Notes under the pieces: model-generated
What the model was told of the DNA's origin: nothing
Database searches by the model: none
The model's input: only the letters and a program-made list of their open reading frames with translations
Made by a program: the position numbers and the translations under genes
NCBI RefSeq assembly: GCF_000003815.2
Contig: NW_023365703.1
Span: forward strand, 357,166 to 390,587
Origin: Branchiostoma floridae
Lineage: Eukaryota; Chordata; Leptocardii; Amphioxiformes; Branchiostomatidae
DNA length: 33,422 nucleotides
Direction: 5' to 3'
Part shown: positions 32,658 to 33,422 of the stretch, piece by piece
Numbering within the stretch: position 1 is the first letter of the stretch
How the letters are laid out: the number at the start of each line of letters is the position of its first letter

Positions 32658-33050
32658 GAGGAGCTTACAATGGGCGGGGCTAAATCGCAAGGGTCTGGAG
32701 CGAGCTGCCATTTTGCGCCACTCAGGTGACCTCAATACGACAGTAATTGCCCCAGGTGCCGCCAAGGTACTGTAGACTTTGGACCCCTCACACCGCACCA
32801 TCGCACGTGTGGCGGGTTCTTTAAAGTGCCTGGGGTATGGCTCTCCCTAGACACGGGACCTCCATTTAACGTCCTATTCGAAGGACGACCCTAGCCGAAG
32901 TTAGGTACTCACTTTCACCTGAGTAAAGTGAGGAAAGTCGTGTAAAGTGCCTTTCCCAAGGGCATAAGATCGGTGACACGCAGCTGGATTCGAACCTGCA
33001 ACCTCTCGGTCACGGGCCGAACACAATACCACTGTGCTACGCGGTCCCAC
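32658..33050 (-). mobile_element. tRNA-derived SINE, second full-length copy
   Basis: Same family and orientation as 19679-20053. The minus-strand head is at 33050-32985 with A box TAGCACAGTGG and B box GGTTCGAATCC, one step off in this copy (GTTCGAATCC kept). It ends at GCTCCTC (32658). An extra ~18-base GC-rich stretch (about 32748-32766) is absent from the other copy. Confidence 0.88.
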
Positions 33051-33422
33051 TTATATTACATGTTGATTTTGAAATTTTGAGAAATTTTGTCTTGATATTA
33101 AGAGATTTATCAAGTTAGTCGACCGTCATTATCATTGATCTATTAGTGTCCGCATCAATGATGGGAATGTCCAAAATTGGGGTATGAAATAATTTTCTGG
33201 AACTATCTATTGTAATATTTTCTTTTACATTGTAAAGAAATGCTACTCTGTGACCGTTTCTGTGGTTTTCACATTTAATGAATGTGAACTAATAGTACTC
33301 GGATTAAAATTGTTGTATCTTCTGTAACATCAAGCGTGTACTTTCTAGCTTACTCAACAATTCTAGTTAGAAAAAAATGTGTCACTATCCCTCTGTTTTA
33401 ATATCAGAACATTACTTTTTTT
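33051..33422. other. Non-coding, nothing recognised
   Basis: AT-rich sequence to the end of the window; no exon or repeat recognised. Confidence 0.5.

Overview
The window looks like an accessory, repeat-rich piece of a cephalochordate (amphioxus, Branchiostoma-type) nuclear genome. It has spliced eukaryotic genes with GT-AG introns, a CTLD plus F5/8C domain combination with amphioxus-like sequence, tRNA-derived SINEs, a decayed LINE with a zinc-finger-like N-terminal part, TTAA-flanked elements, satellites and four scaffold N gaps. The organism is my inference; no marker gene proves it.

Layout. 1-5213 is a satellite with a ~162-base monomer arranged in ~1.04-kb higher-order units; it runs into an N gap (5214-5313). 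5314-11093 has no convincing coding sequence. It holds three diverged copies of one segment, a tRNA-derived SINE and a 0.4-kb foldback element. From a TATA-like box at 11094 to 30143 lies one plus-strand gene that I could assemble exon by exon with consistent splice phases: 11401-12244, 20635-20747, 20954-21155, 23388-23780, 24972-25442, 29866-30056. Spliced, these give 737 residues plus a stop. Intron 1 (8.4 kb) carries a 2.8-kb TTAA-type element, a 3.9-kb antisense LINE and a SINE. Intron 3 carries a second TTAA-type terminus and an 11-base minisatellite that runs into a gap. Intron 4 carries a CA-rich array. Intron 5 carries a 3.1-kb TTAA-flanked composite element with CRE and X-box motifs. 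Downstream of the gene are a 34-copy 43-base minisatellite (30311-31770) and another SINE (32658-33050).

The gene product is predicted to be a type II membrane receptor. It has a ~280-residue cytoplasmic tail with four NPxY motifs arranged in a duplicated module, one transmembrane helix, and a stalk of 11-residue repeats. Outside the cell follow a Ca2+-dependent C-type lectin domain with EPN and WND motifs, an F5/8C (discoidin) domain, and a C-terminal eight-cysteine module with hevein-like spacing. The three ectodomain modules are joined at phase-1 introns, the signature of exon shuffling. The simplest reading is an endocytic or signalling surface lectin with several glycan/lipid-binding heads. 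This function is inferred from the domains and is not shown by the sequence alone.
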